A stretch of DNA of 64,000 nt from an uncultured Pseudodesulfovibrio sp. (lineage in GTDB: Bacteria > Desulfobacterota > Desulfovibrionia > Desulfovibrionales > Desulfovibrionaceae), in NCBI RefSeq assembly GCF_963664965.1, contig NZ_OY761823.1:878001-942000 (forward strand). Reading direction: 5' to 3'. The position numbers and the translations under genes are program-made. The notes under the pieces are model-generated. The model was not told where the DNA came from. It saw nothing but the letters and a program-made list of their open reading frames with translations, and did no database searches. Below, piece after piece: positions 52,835 to 60,904 of the stretch. The first letter of the stretch is position 1. Each line of letters begins with the position of its first letter.

Positions 52835-54538
52835 ATGCGTAGATTTTCAACCCTGCTGGCCGTGTGCGCCATGGCGGTCTTGGGATTGGCCGTTCCTGCA
52901 CTGGCTGCCGATTCGTCCAAGGGCGCGGCAAACGCCGAGATTTTCGGCCTGCTGACCCTGATCCCCCCTGTCGTCGCGATCGTTCTCGCCTTTATCACCA
53001 AAAACGTCGTGCTTTCCCTGTTCCTCGGTGTGTTCTCCGGCTGTTTCATGCTGGATTTGAAGGGATGGGACATTTACCATGCGCTCATCGACGCCTTCCT
53101 GCGTTTCTCCGGTGAAGTGCTCGGTTCCCTTGCTGACGGCTGGAACGCCGGTATCGTGCTCCAGTGTCTCGCCATCGGTGGTCTTATCGCCCTCGTTTCC
53201 AAGATGGGCGGCGCAAAAGCCATTGCCGACGCATTGGTCAAGCGCGCCAAGACTCCGCGTAGTTCCCAGTTCGCCACCTGGCTCATGGGCCTGTTCATCT
53301 TCTTTGATGACTACGCCAACTCCCTGACCGTCGGTCCCATCATGCGCCCGGTCACCGACCGCATGAAAGTTTCCCGCGAAAAGCTTTCCTTCATCATTGA
53401 CGCCACCGCCGCACCGATCGCCGGTATCGCGCTGATTTCCACATGGGTCGCCTACGAAGTCGGCCTGATCCGTGACGGCTACCAGATGATTCCGATCGAA
53501 GCCAACGCCTACGGCGTCTTCGTCGAAACCATCCCGTACCGTTTCTACAACATCTTCATTCTGCTTTTCATCATCTTCACCATCTGGTTCATGCGTGAGT
53601 TCGGCCCCATGCGTAAAGCCGAAATTCGCGCCCGTACCGAGGGCAAGGTCATTGCCGACGGTTCCACTCCGATGGCAGCCGAAGAGTCCTCCAGCCTCGA
53701 ACCCGTTGCAGGCATCAAGCTTTCCATCTGGAATGCCATCATCCCGATCGGCACCCTGATCGTGACCGCCTTCCTCGGTTTCTACTTCAACGGTTACCAT
53801 GCCATTGACGATGAAGCCCTGCTGGCCTCCATCAACGCATCTCCGCTCAGCTTCGCCTCCATGCGCGATTGCTTCGGCGCATCCGATGCTTCCGTGGTTC
53901 TGTTCCAGGCTGCTCTCATTGCCAGCATGGTCGCCATCGGCATGGCCGTCTTCAAGAAGATCCTGTCCATCAAGGACGCTATCGAAACCTGGGTCACCGG
54001 CGTAAAGTCCATGAACATCACCGCCGTCATCCTGCTGCTCGCATGGTCGCTTTCCGGCGTCATCAAGGAACTCGGCACCGCCACCTATCTGGTCAACGTG
54101 CTTTCCGATACGCTCCCGGCCTTCCTGCTGCCGTCGATCATCTTCATCCTCGGCTCCATCATTTCGTTCGCGACCGGTACTTCCTACGGCACCATGGGTA
54201 TCCTCATGCCGCTGGCCATCCCGCTCGCCTACGCATTGCAGGCCGATCCTTCCTACGTGATCCTGAACATCGGTTCGGTTCTGACCGGTGCCATCTTCGG
54301 TGACCACTGCTCCCCCATTTCGGACACCACCATCCTGTCCTCCATGGGGTCCGCGTGTGACCACATCGATCACGTCAAGACACAGCTTGCCTATGCCAGC
54401 TCCGTGGCCCTCATCGCCATTGTCGCTGGTTACATCCCCGCAGGCCTCGGCATGCCGGTCTACATCACGCTGCCCGTGGGCATCGCCCTGACCGCAGCCC
54501 TTGTCCGCTTCGTGGGCAAGCCCATTCCCGAAGCCTAA
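52835..54538 (+). CDS. nhaC: NhaC-family Na+/H+ antiporter
   Basis: A membrane protein of 567 residues with about twelve helices. It starts with a cleavable or signal-like segment (LLAVCAMAVLGLAVPALA), then AEIFGLLTLIPPVVAIVLAF. Family markers include the FFDDYANSLTVGPIMRP segment near 165-180, ATAAPIAGIALISTWVAYE and late FATGTSYGTMGILMPLAIPL plus SVLTGAIFGDHCSPISDTTIL. It exchanges sodium for protons or, in relatives, amino acids or dicarboxylates. The ATG at 52835 has GTGAGG eight bases upstream. It stands alone. Confidence 0.93.
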   Translation: MRRFSTLLAVCAMAVLGLAVPALAADSSKGAANAEIFGLLTLIPPVVAIVLAFITKNVVLSLFLGVFSGCFMLDLKGWDIYHALIDAFLRFSGEVLGSLADGWNAGIVLQCLAIGGLIALVSKMGGAKAIADALVKRAKTPRSSQFATWLMGLFIFFDDYANSLTVGPIMRPVTDRMKVSREKLSFIIDATAAPIAGIALISTWVAYEVGLIRDGYQMIPIEANAYGVFVETIPYRFYNIFILLFIIFTIWFMREFGPMRKAEIRARTEGKVIADGSTPMAAEESSSLEPVAGIKLSIWNAIIPIGTLIVTAFLGFYFNGYHAIDDEALLASINASPLSFASMRDCFGASDASVVLFQAALIASMVAIGMAVFKKILSIKDAIETWVTGVKSMNITAVILLLAWSLSGVIKELGTATYLVNVLSDTLPAFLLPSIIFILGSIISFATGTSYGTMGILMPLAIPLAYALQADPSYVILNIGSVLTGAIFGDHCSPISDTTILSSMGSACDHIDHVKTQLAYASSVALIAIVAGYIPAGLGMPVYITLPVGIALTAALVRFVGKPIPEA

Positions 54539-54560
54539 AACTCGGGAAACCCTGCCAATC

Positions 54561-54592
54561 AAAGGCCCCACACTTCGGTGCGGGGCCTTTTT
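54561..54592 (+). terminator. Terminator of nhaC
   Basis: AAAGGCCCC pairs with GGGGCCTTT around a CACTTCGGTG tip and is followed by T residues. Confidence 0.9.
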
Positions 54593-54616
54593 GCGTTGTG
54601 ACAAAGTCCACTCTGG

Positions 54617-54740
54617 CAGGTTGCTGAGAAAGGTTCGAGTGCTAGGAACGAAAAAAAGGCAAGACCGACGCGTACTTCACGTACGCGAGGGTTTGTCTTT
54701 TTTGAAGCAACGACGCAATCGGGCCTTTGTCGGCAATCTG
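54617..54740. repeat. Palindromic intergenic element of about 125 bp
   Basis: A long imperfect palindrome. The outer arms CAGGTTGCTGAGAAAGG and CCTTTGTCGGCAATCTG pair with a few wobbles. The middle arms are A-rich and T-rich (AAAAAAAGGCAAGAC and GTTTGTCTTTTTT), and the tip is a perfect CGCGTAC/GTACGCG hairpin at 54669-54687. It lies between two near-identical terminator hairpins and holds no gene. Confidence 0.7.
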
Positions 54741-54771
54741 AGGCCTCGCACTTCGGTGTGGGGCCTCTTTG
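54740..54771 (+). terminator. Second terminator-like hairpin, near copy of the nhaC terminator
   Basis: GAGGCCTCGCAC and GTGTGGGGCCTC pair around the same TTCG loop as the hairpin at 54561 and share the flank TTTGCGTT. It probably arose by duplication during insertion of the palindromic element between the two. Confidence 0.6.
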
Positions 54772-54874
54772 CGTTCTACGGCGGCGAAGACCGTCTGCCC
54801 GTTCAATCCCTTGGACCAAGCGGCGGGATTGGTGTAGGTCTTCGTGAGCAGTCAGAAATCAGACCGGAGAAGCC

Positions 54875-55990
54875 GTGAAGATCGCCTTTTGCACACCGTT
54901 CAAACCGCTTAATCATCCGAGAATATCGGGTGACGTGACTATTGCGCGGGATCTGGTTGAAACGATCACGGAATCCGGACATGAAATGGTTGTGCTGCCG
55001 TTCTTTCCTGCAAAGCAGATTGACCGGAAACCGTGGCTGTGGCCCGAAGCCGCACGGACCTTGCGGGAAATGATCGAACAGGCGCGCGGTGCGGATTGCT
55101 GGCTGACCTACGGCAGTTACTACAAGGTGCCGGACGTGTTCGGCCCTGCGGCGACCAGACGGCTCGGCATTCCCTATTTCCTGTTTCAGGCGTCCTATGC
55201 ACAGAAGCGCGGGCAGCGGCTGGCAACGTGGGCGGGGTATCGCCTCAACAGGCGGGCCATGCTCCGTGCGGATCACATCTTTTGCAATCGGGTCAACGAC
55301 CTGAAAGGGTGTGCGAAGCTGTTGCCGAGCGAAAGGTATTCCCATGTGAAACCCGGAGTTCCGGACGGGCTGTTCCAACGTGACGAGTCCGCTCGGAACC
55401 GCTTGAGAGAAGCATGGCGGGTGGGGGATACTCCCGTGGTCATGACCACGGCCATGATGCGTCCCGGCGTGAAGAGCGAGGGATTGCGATGGGTGATCGA
55501 ATCCTGCGCCGAGCTGCTTGGGAAGGGGATTGATCTGAAACTGGTGGTCGCGGGTGACGGTCCCAAGCGTGGGGAAATCGAGGCGCTTGCAACGCAAATG
55601 CTCGGTGAACGGGCAGTGTTCCCCGGCTTTGTGGATCGGGCTGAACTCGGCGGCGTTTTCAGTGCGGGGGACGTGTTCGCCTTTCCCGGACTGGAGGAGA
55701 GCGTGGGCATGGTCTATCTGGAGGCGCAGCTGTGCGGATTGCCGGTGGTGGCCACGGATGACGAGGGCGCGCCGCATGTGGTCGCGCATGGCCGGTCCGG
55801 TCTGGTCACTTCGGTGGACAGGCGGGCATTCACCGATGCCATGGAAAGGCTGCTGACGGACCCGGCGTACCGAAATGAACTGGGCGGACAGGCCGCCGGT
55901 TACGTGAAACAGCATCATATTTCCGGGAATAGCTACCGGGAAATGACAGACATAATGGAAAGGGCGACGACCGTCCGGAGACAGAAATAA
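54875..55990 (+). CDS. Glycosyltransferase family 4 protein
   Basis: A protein of 371 residues with GT-B fold. It starts MKIAFCTPFKPLNHPRISGD, followed by the acceptor half, and then the C-terminal nucleotide-sugar half with LVVAGDGPKRGEIEAL and FPGLEESVGMVYLEAQLCGLPVVATDD. It likely adds a sugar to a surface polymer or lipid. The GTG at 54875 has GGAG seven bases upstream. The stop codon overlaps the start of the phosphatase gene by one base, so it is the first gene of a three-gene operon. Confidence 0.9.
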   Translation: MKIAFCTPFKPLNHPRISGDVTIARDLVETITESGHEMVVLPFFPAKQIDRKPWLWPEAARTLREMIEQARGADCWLTYGSYYKVPDVFGPAATRRLGIPYFLFQASYAQKRGQRLATWAGYRLNRRAMLRADHIFCNRVNDLKGCAKLLPSERYSHVKPGVPDGLFQRDESARNRLREAWRVGDTPVVMTTAMMRPGVKSEGLRWVIESCAELLGKGIDLKLVVAGDGPKRGEIEALATQMLGERAVFPGFVDRAELGGVFSAGDVFAFPGLEESVGMVYLEAQLCGLPVVATDDEGAPHVVAHGRSGLVTSVDRRAFTDAMERLLTDPAYRNELGGQAAGYVKQHHISGNSYREMTDIMERATTVRRQK

Positions 55991-56583
55991 TGACGACATT
56001 TTTCATCATGCGGCATGGACTGACCGAATGGAACCGGGACAAACGCATTCAGGGGCAAACGGATGTCGAGCTGTGCGACGAGGGGCGCGAGATGGCTGCA
56101 AAGTGGGCCGAGTCCCTCGCGGACAACGAGTTTGACCGAATCCTGACCAGCGGGCTCAAGCGGGCCGAACAGACGGCGGCGATCATCAACGAACGGCTGA
56201 ACCTGCCCGTGGAAGTCGATCCCCGGCTCGCGGAGCAGGACTGGGGCGAATGGACCGGGTTGGACAAGGCCGCATTCAAGGATCTGAAACGTCCGGTCCG
56301 CAAGCAGGAGAACCGGGGTTTCGAGTTTCGTCCGCCCGGTGGAGAGAGCCGGGATGAGGTACTCATGCGCGCCTGTGACGCCTTGATGGATTTTTCCGAG
56401 ACCCATCCGGATGAACGGGTGCTCGTCGTGACCCATAACGGGGTGCTCAAGTGTCTGGCCTATGCCCTGTCCGGGCTGGAGTTCCTGCCGCGTGAACAGT
56501 CGCCGATCAAGCCGTACTGCCTGCACCGTATCGAGTGTCTGGAGAACGAGCTTGCCCTTGGTGAGATCAACATGGAGTTCTAG
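55990..56583 (+). CDS. Histidine phosphatase family protein
   Basis: A protein of 197 residues of the phosphoglycerate-mutase-like phosphatases. The catalytic histidine is in IMRHGLTEWN near the N-terminus; the second histidine is in VVTHNGVLKCLAYAL. The arginine of LTSGLKRAEQTA and the E of EQDWGEWTG fill the other positions. It may act on a sugar phosphate of the pathway in which the flanking glycosyltransferases work. The start overlaps the previous stop (TAATGA), and the end lies immediately before the next ATG. Confidence 0.9.
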   Translation: MTTFFIMRHGLTEWNRDKRIQGQTDVELCDEGREMAAKWAESLADNEFDRILTSGLKRAEQTAAIINERLNLPVEVDPRLAEQDWGEWTGLDKAAFKDLKRPVRKQENRGFEFRPPGGESRDEVLMRACDALMDFSETHPDERVLVVTHNGVLKCLAYALSGLEFLPREQSPIKPYCLHRIECLENELALGEINMEF

Positions 56584-57741
56584 ATGCGGATCGTCTTCTA
56601 TTGCCAGCATGTGCTCGGCGTGGGGCACGTCTTCCGCAGCCTTGAGATAGTCAAGGGACTGGCGGATCACGAAGTCATCATGGTCACCGGCGGTGCCGAG
56701 GTGGATTTCGAGCCGCCCGCCAACATGACGCATGTCCGGCTTCCCGGCCTGATGATGTCGCCGGACTTCAAGGATTTCATCCCGCTTGAGGACGGCGTTA
56801 CAGATGTGGATGACGTGCTTGCCAGACGGCTTTCCCGGTTTCGTGAGATCATGGATGAATATCGGCCCGATGTCTTTCTGGTGGAGCTGTTTCCCTTCGG
56901 ACGCCGCAAGTTCCGGTTCGAGCTGCTGCCGATTCTGGAAGCGGTGCGGAAGGGGACATGGGGACCGTGTCGGGCCGTGTGCAGTGTCCGGGACATCCTC
57001 GTGGAAAAGGATGACATGGAAAAGTACACGCGGCGCGTTCTTGACATGCTCAATCCGAATTTTGACGATGTGCTGGTCCACGCCGATCCCGCGTTCGTTT
57101 CCCTTGGCGAAACATTCCCGGCCATGGAACTGATCAAGCCGAACGTCCACTACACCGGCTATGTGGCCCGTGGGCCGCGTCCCGGTGCCGGTCCCGCCCT
57201 GCGGGATGAACTTGGGCTCGGCGACACGCCGCTTGTCGTGCTCAGCGCGGGCGGAGGCAATGTGGACGGCGGCCTGACTGCCGCGGCCATCGAGGCATCG
57301 ACCATTCTTGCCCAGACGTGTCCGCATCGCCTGTGTGTCTTTACCGGCCCCTATGCCTCGGAAGAGCGTCTTGCCCGCTGCCGGTCTCTGGCCGAAGGGT
57401 GCGACTGGATCACCTTCAGGCGGTTCACCAAGCGGTTTCCCGATTATCTTGCCGCCGCCGACCTTTCGGTATCACTCGGCGGGTACAACACCACCATGAA
57501 TATTCTTGCCGCGAACACGCGGAGCCTCATGCTGCCGTTCATGCAGAATCGCGAGCAGAACATGCGTGCCCAAAGACTTCGGGACCGCGGTGTTCTCACC
57601 TTGCTCAAGGAAGCCGACCTTGAGCCGGAAACTCTCTCCCGGCGCATGGCTGAATCGCTTGGGACCCCGTTGCAGCCGCACGGCATTGATTTGAACGGCG
57701 GAGCCACAACTACCCGTATTCTTGAAGAATTGATTGGATAA
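56584..57741 (+). CDS. MurG-like glycosyltransferase
   Basis: A protein of 385 residues starting MRIVFYCQHVLGVGHVFRSLE, the N-terminal signature of the MurG-type or WecG-adjacent glycosyltransferases that read a UDP-sugar. The C-terminal half has VVLSAGGGNVDGGLTA, then FTKRFPDYLAAADLSVSLGGYNTTMNILAAN, where the nucleotide sits. The start follows the phosphatase stop with no gap, which indicates coupled translation. It is the last gene of the operon. The acceptor is unknown, but with the other members a short surface glycan is likely. Confidence 0.88.
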   Translation: MRIVFYCQHVLGVGHVFRSLEIVKGLADHEVIMVTGGAEVDFEPPANMTHVRLPGLMMSPDFKDFIPLEDGVTDVDDVLARRLSRFREIMDEYRPDVFLVELFPFGRRKFRFELLPILEAVRKGTWGPCRAVCSVRDILVEKDDMEKYTRRVLDMLNPNFDDVLVHADPAFVSLGETFPAMELIKPNVHYTGYVARGPRPGAGPALRDELGLGDTPLVVLSAGGGNVDGGLTAAAIEASTILAQTCPHRLCVFTGPYASEERLARCRSLAEGCDWITFRRFTKRFPDYLAAADLSVSLGGYNTTMNILAANTRSLMLPFMQNREQNMRAQRLRDRGVLTLLKEADLEPETLSRRMAESLGTPLQPHGIDLNGGATTTRILEELIG

Positions 57742-57769
57742 TGGAAGTGAGGCGCATTCGCGCCAACGG

Positions 57770-57932
57770 CAGTCGCCGCCCGCATCACCAATCGGATCAG
57801 GCGCGGTCCAACGGCTAGTATACGTGTCGTAGTGATTCGCCACGTCCTGTGGCTCACCGCTTCGCGGCGTTGGCTATCGCCAACGTCCAAATCCTCTGTC
57901 CTGCGGATTTGTTCCGAAAACCGAACCTGACG
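57770..57932 (-). pseudogene. Rhs core fragment with an 81-bp insertion
   Basis: Bases 57770-57832 match the Rhs core (residues DTYTSRWTAPDPIGDAGGD in minus-strand reading) and 57914-57932 match the adjacent part. Between them an insertion of 81 bases (57833-57913) contains a GTTGGC-TATC-GCCAAC hairpin. It shares the 17-mer CTGTCCTGCGGATTTGT with the hairpin at 61653-61680. There is no start codon and no tip, so it is a decayed third Rhs remnant. Confidence 0.75.
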
Positions 57933-57996
57933 CAACTATCTTCAGTTAGACAATATAGTTATGAAATTTAACAAACTCACGTCTTGTTGTGTTTTC

Positions 57997-58326
57997 TCAA
58001 TTTATTAACAGTATTGACAATACAAGCACAATGCTAACCGCTTCATTAACCGTCAGCGCACGAATTTGAAACATATTTGAAATAAACCGTCCCCAAAATG
58101 ATCTTATTACCCATACACCAATTGTTGCTGAAACAAAAAAAAGTATAACAAAAAGGCTCACTCCAAAAACAAAATCATAATCAAACAATTTATCAACAAA
58201 AAAATACTGTTCTTCTTTATATTCCAAAACGGCATTCATCGCGTGAAAGACTAAGAATATTACAAACAATACGACATTGTACCCAATAGTTATCTTCTTT
58301 TCTTTGTGCAACATCATTTTTCCCAT
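57997..58326 (-). CDS. Membrane protein, AT-rich, possible Rhs immunity protein
   Basis: A protein of 109 residues with three hydrophobic segments: YNVVLFVIFLVFHAMNAVL, FVFGVSLFVILFFVSATIGVWVI and the C-terminal SIVLVLSILLIN. Codon use and base composition (well below 40% GC) are unlike the rest of the window, which suggests recent transfer. It follows the orphan Rhs tip across 83 bases, the place where an immunity gene stands in such arrays. The start codon is uncertain among ATGs at 58326 and 58317; no strong ribosome-binding site is present. Function is inferred from position only. Confidence 0.6.
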   Translation of the reverse strand: MGKMMLHKEKKITIGYNVVLFVIFLVFHAMNAVLEYKEEQYFFVDKLFDYDFVFGVSLFVILFFVSATIGVWVIRSFWGRFISNMFQIRALTVNEAVSIVLVLSILLIN

Positions 58327-58346
58327 GTATTTTTAAAATACGAAAT

Positions 58347-58382
58347 CATGTCTGCCATGACGACATCATCATGGCAGACATG
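58347..58382. terminator. Perfect 14-bp hairpin between orphan tip and AT-rich gene
   Basis: CATGTCTGCCATGA and TCATGGCAGACATG pair perfectly around eight bases. On the minus strand it follows the orphan tip and is followed by T-rich DNA, so it may act as a terminator or attenuator. Confidence 0.6.
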
Positions 58383-58409
58383 TTAATCTAATACTTATTC
58401 TTGGATGTA

Positions 58410-59179
58410 TTACTTACCATACCTTTCCGTATTGGAACGATTTCGTTTCTGGTGATACCTTTCCCTTTCTTTCTTCAACTTTTTTGGATTGACATCCCAA
58501 TCAGAATCGAAATCATAGTAATCAGAGATGCCATCCTCATCAGTGTCAGACGCTATCGGGTCTTTATCCAGCCCCTTACCATTCAGAAATATGTCGACCC
58601 CTTTAAGAAAGTCATTCTCAGGATTTTCTTCGGCTGCTTTTTTACCGCCCTTCTTGATTCCACTTTTAAGGGCTTTCTGAAACCCTTTGCTAACGACCTT
58701 ACTCCAAAACAGCCCCAGCGGATCCACGCTATTAACCGGATCATCGAAACAGTAACCATACCAATCCGGATCACCGCCCGCATCACCAATCGGGTCGGGC
58801 GCGGTCCAGCGGCTGGTGTACGTGTCGTAATCCCGAAAACCGAACCTGACGAAACCCAGATCGCGGTCATGCAGGCCGCCTGCGAAGCCGAGGGGGATTT
58901 TGAAGCCGGGATTGCTGTCTTCGATGATGCCGCCGAACGGGTCGTACTGGATAGCCTTTATCACGTTGCCGCTTGTGTCGGCAACAACGCGGAGGCTACC
59001 AACCTGATCGTGGAAGAGGTAGAAGACGGAACCGTCGTCACGGCGCATGGCGTAGGGCGTGCGTTTGCCGTCCTCGTAGGCGAATTCGTAAGAGTCTCTG
59101 CCGTCCCTGTATCCGGCAAGACGGATGAAATCGAGCCATTCGTAGGCCTCGATCTGTTCATCGTTGCAGTGCTTGGCAA
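58410..59179 (-). pseudogene. Orphan Rhs C-terminal module (core fragment plus distinct tip)
   Basis: Bases 58710-59179 repeat the Rhs core at 59836-60307 at high identity (EAYEWLDFIRLAGY to DPLGL). After the conserved DPLGL the sequence is entirely different from the intact gene. The tip of about 100 residues is basic and holds a calcium-binding-like segment (ASDTDEDGISDYYDFDSD), followed by PKKLKKERERYHQKRNR. There is no ribosome-binding site at the head of the fragment, and a terminator lies just upstream, so it is silent. Orphan modules of this type can replace the expressed tip by recombination in the shared core. Confidence 0.85.
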
Positions 59180-59196
59180 GTAGACAATAAAAATTG

Positions 59197-59223
59197 GCCG
59201 CCCTATCAGTTTGACAGGGCGGT
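59197..59223. terminator. Terminator between the immunity candidate and the orphan module
   Basis: GCCGCCCT pairs with AGGGCGGT (one G-U), with a T-rich tract on the plus side and an A/T tract on the minus side. It should stop transcription from the Rhs gene before the orphan module. Confidence 0.75.
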
Positions 59224-59227
59224 CTCT

Positions 59228-59428
59228 TTATTTTTTGCTTGGTTTTTGATTGGGTGATCTGAGCACCCACGCCAAAATGGGGATCGCAATCCCCACTCCA
59301 GTTAATACATAAGCTACGAATGGGAACATTGAAACGCCGTAGAGTTCATAGATTCCAGTTCGAATCATGGAGACTCCATAGAACACCATTAATAAGCTTG
59401 AAATCCATTCCCATATCCGAATACGCAT
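59228..59428 (-). CDS. Small membrane protein, candidate Rhs immunity protein
   Basis: A protein of 66 residues with two hydrophobic segments (WISSLLMVFYGVSMI and MFPFVAYVLTGVGIAIPILAWVL) and a basic tail. The start codon lies one base after the Rhs stop codon, and the ribosome-binding site AGGAGA lies inside the end of the Rhs gene, so translation is coupled. A gene in this position next to an Rhs toxin is normally its immunity protein. A membrane location fits a tip that acts on membranes. The assignment is inference. Confidence 0.7.
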   Translation of the reverse strand: MRIRIWEWISSLLMVFYGVSMIRTGIYELYGVSMFPFVAYVLTGVGIAIPILAWVLRSPNQKPSKK

Positions 59429-59429
59429 C

Positions 59430-60530
59430 CTATCTCCTGTTTCTTTTATACCAATCGTACGTCCCTTTAGCCATTGCTCCCCCTACACCTGCGGGACTTA
59501 GCGGCGGAGGGCCTTCTACAAGGCCATTGGCAAAATCTATTGCCTTCTCCGATGCAGCCGCCAATTTGTCAGGATGTCTCAGTGCCGCTCCGACAATTGC
59601 GGGGGCCGCCTCGACGGCACCCGCTGCTGCAATTGGAAGTGCCCCTGCGCCTAAGGCAATCCCGGTGTACTTCTGCAAGTCCTTATTTGTCGCATAAGCT
59701 TTCCCTGTTTCGTATAAGGCTTTGCCAGCACCTTTGCCTCCTTCGACAACAGCCTTGCCTATGCCCGCAGGAGCTTTGTCCCACAACTTGCCAAAACCGG
59801 CTCCGATTTTTTTCATACCGCCCCAGAACCCACCTTGAAGCCCCAACGGGTCCACCCCGTTGACCGGATCGTCCAAACAATAGCCATACCAGTCCGAATC
59901 CCCGCCCGCGTCGCCTATCGGATCGGGCGCGGTCCAGCGACTGGTGTACGTGTCGTAATCACGGAAGCCGAACCTGACGAATCCCAGATCGCGTTCATGC
60001 AGACCGCCTGCGAAGCCGAGGGGGATGGCAAAACCGGGATTGCTGTCCTCGATGATGCCGCCGAATGGGTCGTACTGAATAGCCTTTATCACGTTGCCGC
60101 TTGTGTCGGCAACAACGCGGAGGCTGCCGACCTGATCGTGAAAAAGGTAGAAGGCAGAACCGTCATCACGGCGCATGGCAAAGGGGGTGCGCTCGCCGTC
60201 TTCATAGGCGAATTCGTAGGAATTTCGCCCGTCCCAGTATCCGGCGAGTCGGATGAAATCGAGCCATTCATAGGCTTCGACCAGTTCGCCGTTGCAGTAT
60301 TTTGCAATGCGGCGGCCTTCGTCGTCATGGCGGAAGGTGAAGGTGCGGCCCTCGTCTTTCTGGTCGGCTTTCAGCAGGCGGTAATCCTGCGAATACTCGT
60401 AGAGCGTGTATTTGCCCTTGTGATTCCACATGCTGCGGAAGCCGTTGTCGTCGTGCATGTAGCTGTTTTTTCCGGCACGCGAGAGGCGATTGTCCATGTC
60501 GTAATCGTAGCGGCGAAGGTCGCCTTCCAC
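59430..60530 (-). CDS. Rhs-family core protein with variable C-terminal tip
   Basis: A frame of 366 codons. YD-type repeats (RRYDYDMDNRLSRAGKNSYMHDD) lead to the Rhs core: YDPFGGIIEDSNPG, FAGGLHERDLGFVRFGFRDYDTYTSRW, APDPIGDAGGDSDWYGYC and the end motif DPLGL. The following tip of about 135 residues is rich in glycine and alanine with a hydrophobic stretch (IALGAGALPIAAAGAV) and no nuclease motif that I recognise, so pore formation is possible. The GTG at 60530 has no ribosome-binding site; the real start is probably the ATG at 60740, but a TGA interrupts the frame in between. The protein is far shorter than full Rhs proteins. Confidence 0.75.
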   Translation of the reverse strand: MEGDLRRYDYDMDNRLSRAGKNSYMHDDNGFRSMWNHKGKYTLYEYSQDYRLLKADQKDEGRTFTFRHDDEGRRIAKYCNGELVEAYEWLDFIRLAGYWDGRNSYEFAYEDGERTPFAMRRDDGSAFYLFHDQVGSLRVVADTSGNVIKAIQYDPFGGIIEDSNPGFAIPLGFAGGLHERDLGFVRFGFRDYDTYTSRWTAPDPIGDAGGDSDWYGYCLDDPVNGVDPLGLQGGFWGGMKKIGAGFGKLWDKAPAGIGKAVVEGGKGAGKALYETGKAYATNKDLQKYTGIALGAGALPIAAAGAVEAAPAIVGAALRHPDKLAAASEKAIDFANGLVEGPPPLSPAGVGGAMAKGTYDWYKRNRR

Positions 60531-60740
60531 GGATTTGGGGAAGCTGTCGCAGGAACGGCGTCAGGCTCGGTCATACCAGCAGTCGCAGACTGGCCAGCCG
60601 TTGCGTTCGCATTTGGCGAGGCGGCCCGCCTTGTCGTAGGCGTAGGTCCATGTGACGGTTTCGCCCGCCACGGTTTCGGTTTTTCCGATAATGCGACCCT
60701 GTGGGTCGTGGCTCAACGTATAACTGTAAGGATTTTTCAT
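60531..60740 (-). pseudogene. 5' part of the Rhs frame with in-frame TGA
   Basis: An ATG at 60740 has AAGGAGGG six bases upstream, the strongest site in the region. Sixty-one codons of Rhs-like sequence follow (PYSYTLSHDPQGRIIGKTE and AYDKAGRLAKCERN) up to a TGA at 60564-60562, after which the same frame continues without a break into the main Rhs frame. A single base change, a read error or readthrough would explain this. Confidence 0.75.
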
Positions 60741-60796
60741 TAAACCCTCCTTGAGTTTCGTCTTTGCGGACCATTCCGAAAGATCGCGGAGAGTAT

Positions 60797-60881
60797 ACCC
60801 CCGGTTTTCGCGGCAGGACGAAAACGGGCGATTTGGACCCCAAAACGGGCGAAAAAGGCATAACTTGGAGGGTTGACAGGG
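60797..60881 (-). repeat. 85-bp inverted repeat arm, upstream of the Rhs gene
   Basis: This arm matches 61712-61796 in reverse orientation with few differences. Both arms contain two copies of TCGCCCGTTTT and the word CCCTGTCAACCCTCCAAG. Each arm lies upstream of a gene, the Rhs gene on one side and the phage-like gene on the other, as a shared leader. Confidence 0.85.
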
Positions 60882-60904
60882 TTTTGGAGTAAGGGAGGAA
60901 AGCA

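Noticed and set aside
52847-54604. 585-residue frame on the minus strand opposite nhaC
   Set aside because: Shadow of the antiporter gene, low-complexity D/G/H-rich translation; the real gene is on the plus strand with motifs and terminator.
58410-59270. Orphan Rhs module read as a 286-residue gene starting at 59270
   Set aside because: The start lies upstream of a terminator and in unrelated sequence; homology to Rhs begins only at about 59179 and no ribosome-binding site precedes it.
60562-60564. TGA in the Rhs frame as a selenocysteine codon
   Set aside because: The position falls in a YD-repeat segment where relatives have ordinary polar residues; I see no reason for a redox residue and no obvious SECIS hairpin. 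Mutation or read error is simpler.
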